Source: a virus
Direction: 5' to 3' (one strand)
DNA: 48,453 nucleotides
IMG/VR virus record: IMGVR_UViG_3300003691_000010
Location: 1-48,453 of that record
The notes under the pieces: model-generated
What the model saw: only the letters and a program-made list of their open reading frames with translations
What the model was told of the DNA's origin: nothing
The model's database searches: none
Position numbers and translations under genes: made by a program
In this document: positions 47,095 through 48,453 of the stretch, one piece after another
Layout of the letters: every line of letters begins with the position of its first letter
How positions within the stretch are numbered: position 1 is the first letter of the stretch

Positions 47095-47439
47095 ATGAAC
47101 AAAGATATATTTACGGTAACCGAGAATCATTTGAAGTTAATTAAAAGAATGAATATTTCTTATAATTCTCATTGTGAATTTGGAGCGCCAGAAATCAACC
47201 CTAAACGACCTTATGGGAATAGTTGTGTATATTTTGATATTGGTGAGATATTAGGTATAAAGCCTGAAGTTATTGATGATTGGAATGAAGGTGAATTTTC
47301 AGAGTCTCAAGAGGCTTATATGGATAAAGTCCACAAAGAAACTCAAATAGCTTTGCAGATAGCAGTTTACACTCAAAAATTTCAGATTGGGAAATATGAA
47401 TCAGATCAATATAGAGACAATTGGCGTAAAGCAATTTAA
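47095..47439 (+). CDS. Conserved phage protein, 114 aa
   Basis: FTVTENHLKLIKRM, then CEFGAPEINPKRPYGNS and FDIGEILG, form a recurrent phage pattern. GGAGAGAATGA upstream. Function unknown. Confidence 0.65.
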   Translation: MNKDIFTVTENHLKLIKRMNISYNSHCEFGAPEINPKRPYGNSCVYFDIGEILGIKPEVIDDWNEGEFSESQEAYMDKVHKETQIALQIAVYTQKFQIGKYESDQYRDNWRKAI

Positions 47440-47474
47440 TTAATTTAACGCCAGTAATGGCAAGAGGTGAGAGG

Positions 47475-47723
47475 ATGAATAAGAAAGAGTGTGATTTGGC
47501 GGCAAAGATGCTCAATCAATTATCTGATATTTTAGGTAATCGCTGTTGTAATGATTTTAACTTTCCTGACAATTGGGATTATGATGATAAGTATAAATTT
47601 GTAAAAGCGTATCATAATTATAATGGCGACCCAGAAGAATTTGACGGTGAGAACTTGCGGTTGTCTGATTTCTGTGCTGCAGGGCTACTTGCGGATAAAT
47701 TAAGTAAGATGTTTGAAGTTTAA
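47475..47723 (+). CDS. Hypothetical protein, 82 aa
   Basis: ATG 47475 directly after AGAGGTGAGAGG. Helical start (MNKKECDLAAKMLNQLSDIL), acidic middle. A frame starting at 47457 would add six residues. No family recognised. Confidence 0.6.
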   Translation: MNKKECDLAAKMLNQLSDILGNRCCNDFNFPDNWDYDDKYKFVKAYHNYNGDPEEFDGENLRLSDFCAAGLLADKLSKMFEV

Positions 47724-47751
47724 CAATCTAACAACCTATTGGAGAAGTAAG

Positions 47752-47970
47752 ATGAAAATTGAATTTATATTAAGAGAGTCAACGATTGAAGATATTATCG
47801 ATAATTGGACTGCTATGGGTAATATTGATAACTCAAACGATGGCGGGTTTGTTTTTGAGAATGTTGAAGATTACACTATATTTGACGGCGGAATTATAAA
47901 ATTATTCGCTAACGAAATAACCTATATTTACAATCTATCTGATTTTTATCGAATTAAGATTACTGAGTGA
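47752..47970 (+). CDS. Hypothetical acidic protein, 72 aa
   Basis: ATG 47752 with GGAG nine bases upstream; the longer frame from 47713 has no ribosome site. Beta-rich (YTIFDGGIIKLFANEITYIY). No family recognised. Confidence 0.6.
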   Translation: MKIEFILRESTIEDIIDNWTAMGNIDNSNDGGFVFENVEDYTIFDGGIIKLFANEITYIYNLSDFYRIKITE

Positions 47971-48218
47971 TGCATAAATACTACACCCCAGAACTATCAG
48001 GAAGCGGACAATTTGGTATTTGTGTTAAATGCAAGAAACCTCCGACACATGAAGGTCATGATGGATGCTTAGGTACTTTGCCTGGCGGTAACATTATGAG
48101 CGCCTGTTGTGGTCATGGTGACGATAATTTTGCTTATATTCAGTATTATAGTAGGGTTATTATACGAGGCAAGGATGCTGTTTTAGAGATTGACAAGCTA
48201 TTGGAGAGAATTAAATGA
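47970..48218 (+). CDS. Conserved Cys-rich phage protein, 82 aa
   Basis: ATG 47970 (or GTG 47967) overlaps the preceding stop. CVKCKKPPTHEGHDGCLGTL and IMSACCGHGDDNFAYIQY form a metal-binding pattern widespread in phages. ATGA overlap with dam. Function unknown. Confidence 0.65.
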   Translation: MHKYYTPELSGSGQFGICVKCKKPPTHEGHDGCLGTLPGGNIMSACCGHGDDNFAYIQYYSRVIIRGKDAVLEIDKLLERIK

Positions 48219-48453
48219 AAGAACAATTAAGTCTATCTTCAGAGCTCAACTATAACCCAGACTTGGATACTGATAACTTAACTGATCAGTGGTATACGCC
48301 AATAGAAATCATCAATCGAGTCAAGGATGTTTTCGGTGGTACCATTGATTTGGATCCCGCTAGTTGTGCCGCGGCTAATAAAGTGGTGGGTGCATCTGAA
48401 TACTATGATGAATCAGACGATGGATTAAAGCAGGATTGGTACGGTAAAATTTT
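48215..48453 (+). CDS. dam: Phage DNA N-6-adenine methyltransferase (Dam), N-terminal part, cut by window end
   Basis: Partial gene. The ATG at 48215 overlaps the preceding stop (ATGA) and follows a GGAG ribosome site. The 79 visible residues match the start of the phage Dam family: QWYTP near residue 26, DLDPASC near 47 and DDGLKQDW near 70, directly before where the NPPY catalytic motif should come. The rest of the gene appears at 1-299. The enzyme would methylate adenine in phage DNA, possibly to evade restriction (inference). Confidence 0.8.
   Translation, partial: MKEQLSLSSELNYNPDLDTDNLTDQWYTPIEIINRVKDVFGGTIDLDPASCAAANKVVGASEYYDESDDGLKQDWYGKI

Overview
The window looks like almost the whole genome of a tailed, siphovirus-type double-stranded DNA phage. 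It is AT-rich, densely packed and full of ATGA/TAATG gene overlaps. NinB/NinG-type recombination genes, a P22-like coat protein, a lambda-style tail chaperone frameshift and Shine-Dalgarno-driven small genes suggest a gammaproteobacterial host, possibly aquatic (inference). One gene, a phage Dam methylase, is cut by the window: its start lies at 48215-48453 and its end at 1-299. Only the part carrying the NPPY motif, roughly 17 bases by frame, seems to be missing between the ends, so the molecule is probably circular or circularly permuted.

Layout. (1) 40.3-48.45 kb continuing into 1-1.6 kb, + strand: an early/middle operon of many small genes behind a good sigma70 promoter at 40307-40335. 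It starts with a Cro-like regulator and includes a GIY-YIG nuclease, a metallophosphoesterase, Zn-ribbon proteins, Dam, NinB and NinG. (2) 1.6-20.4 kb, - strand: tailspike, tail tip, tape measure, frameshifted tail chaperone, tail tube, connectors, coat, scaffold, portal and MuF-like protein, then accessory genes and a second Cro-like regulator. (3) 20.4-21.7 kb: a divergent control region with a tRNA-like leader and a four-gene + strand island. (4) 21.7-32 kb, - strand: terminase, fibre-like virion proteins, a sulfotransferase-like protein and the lysis module (spanin pair, holin candidates, M23 endopeptidase). (5) 32-40.2 kb, - strand: early genes, including a DNA methyltransferase, a degenerate tyrosine-recombinase-like protein and a YqaJ-type exonuclease with its partner.

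The most unusual part is a gene-free block of about 876 bases (42831-43706) in the + operon. It contains a 21-bp terminator stem crossed by a possible pseudoknot, a stem-loop closed by 13 perfect pairs, an oversized tRNA-Leu-like domain whose acceptor end is extended by a 15-bp helix, and another large stem-loop closed by about 18 pairs. It sits directly upstream of the GIY-YIG gene. I propose that this is a large ornate phage RNA of the GOLLD/ROOL kind or a new class. A second, degenerate tRNA-like element (20481-20551) sits at the predicted transcription start of the + strand island.

No CRISPR array, insertion sequence or intact integrase was seen. Lifestyle is uncertain: there are two Cro-like regulators but no catalytically complete integrase.
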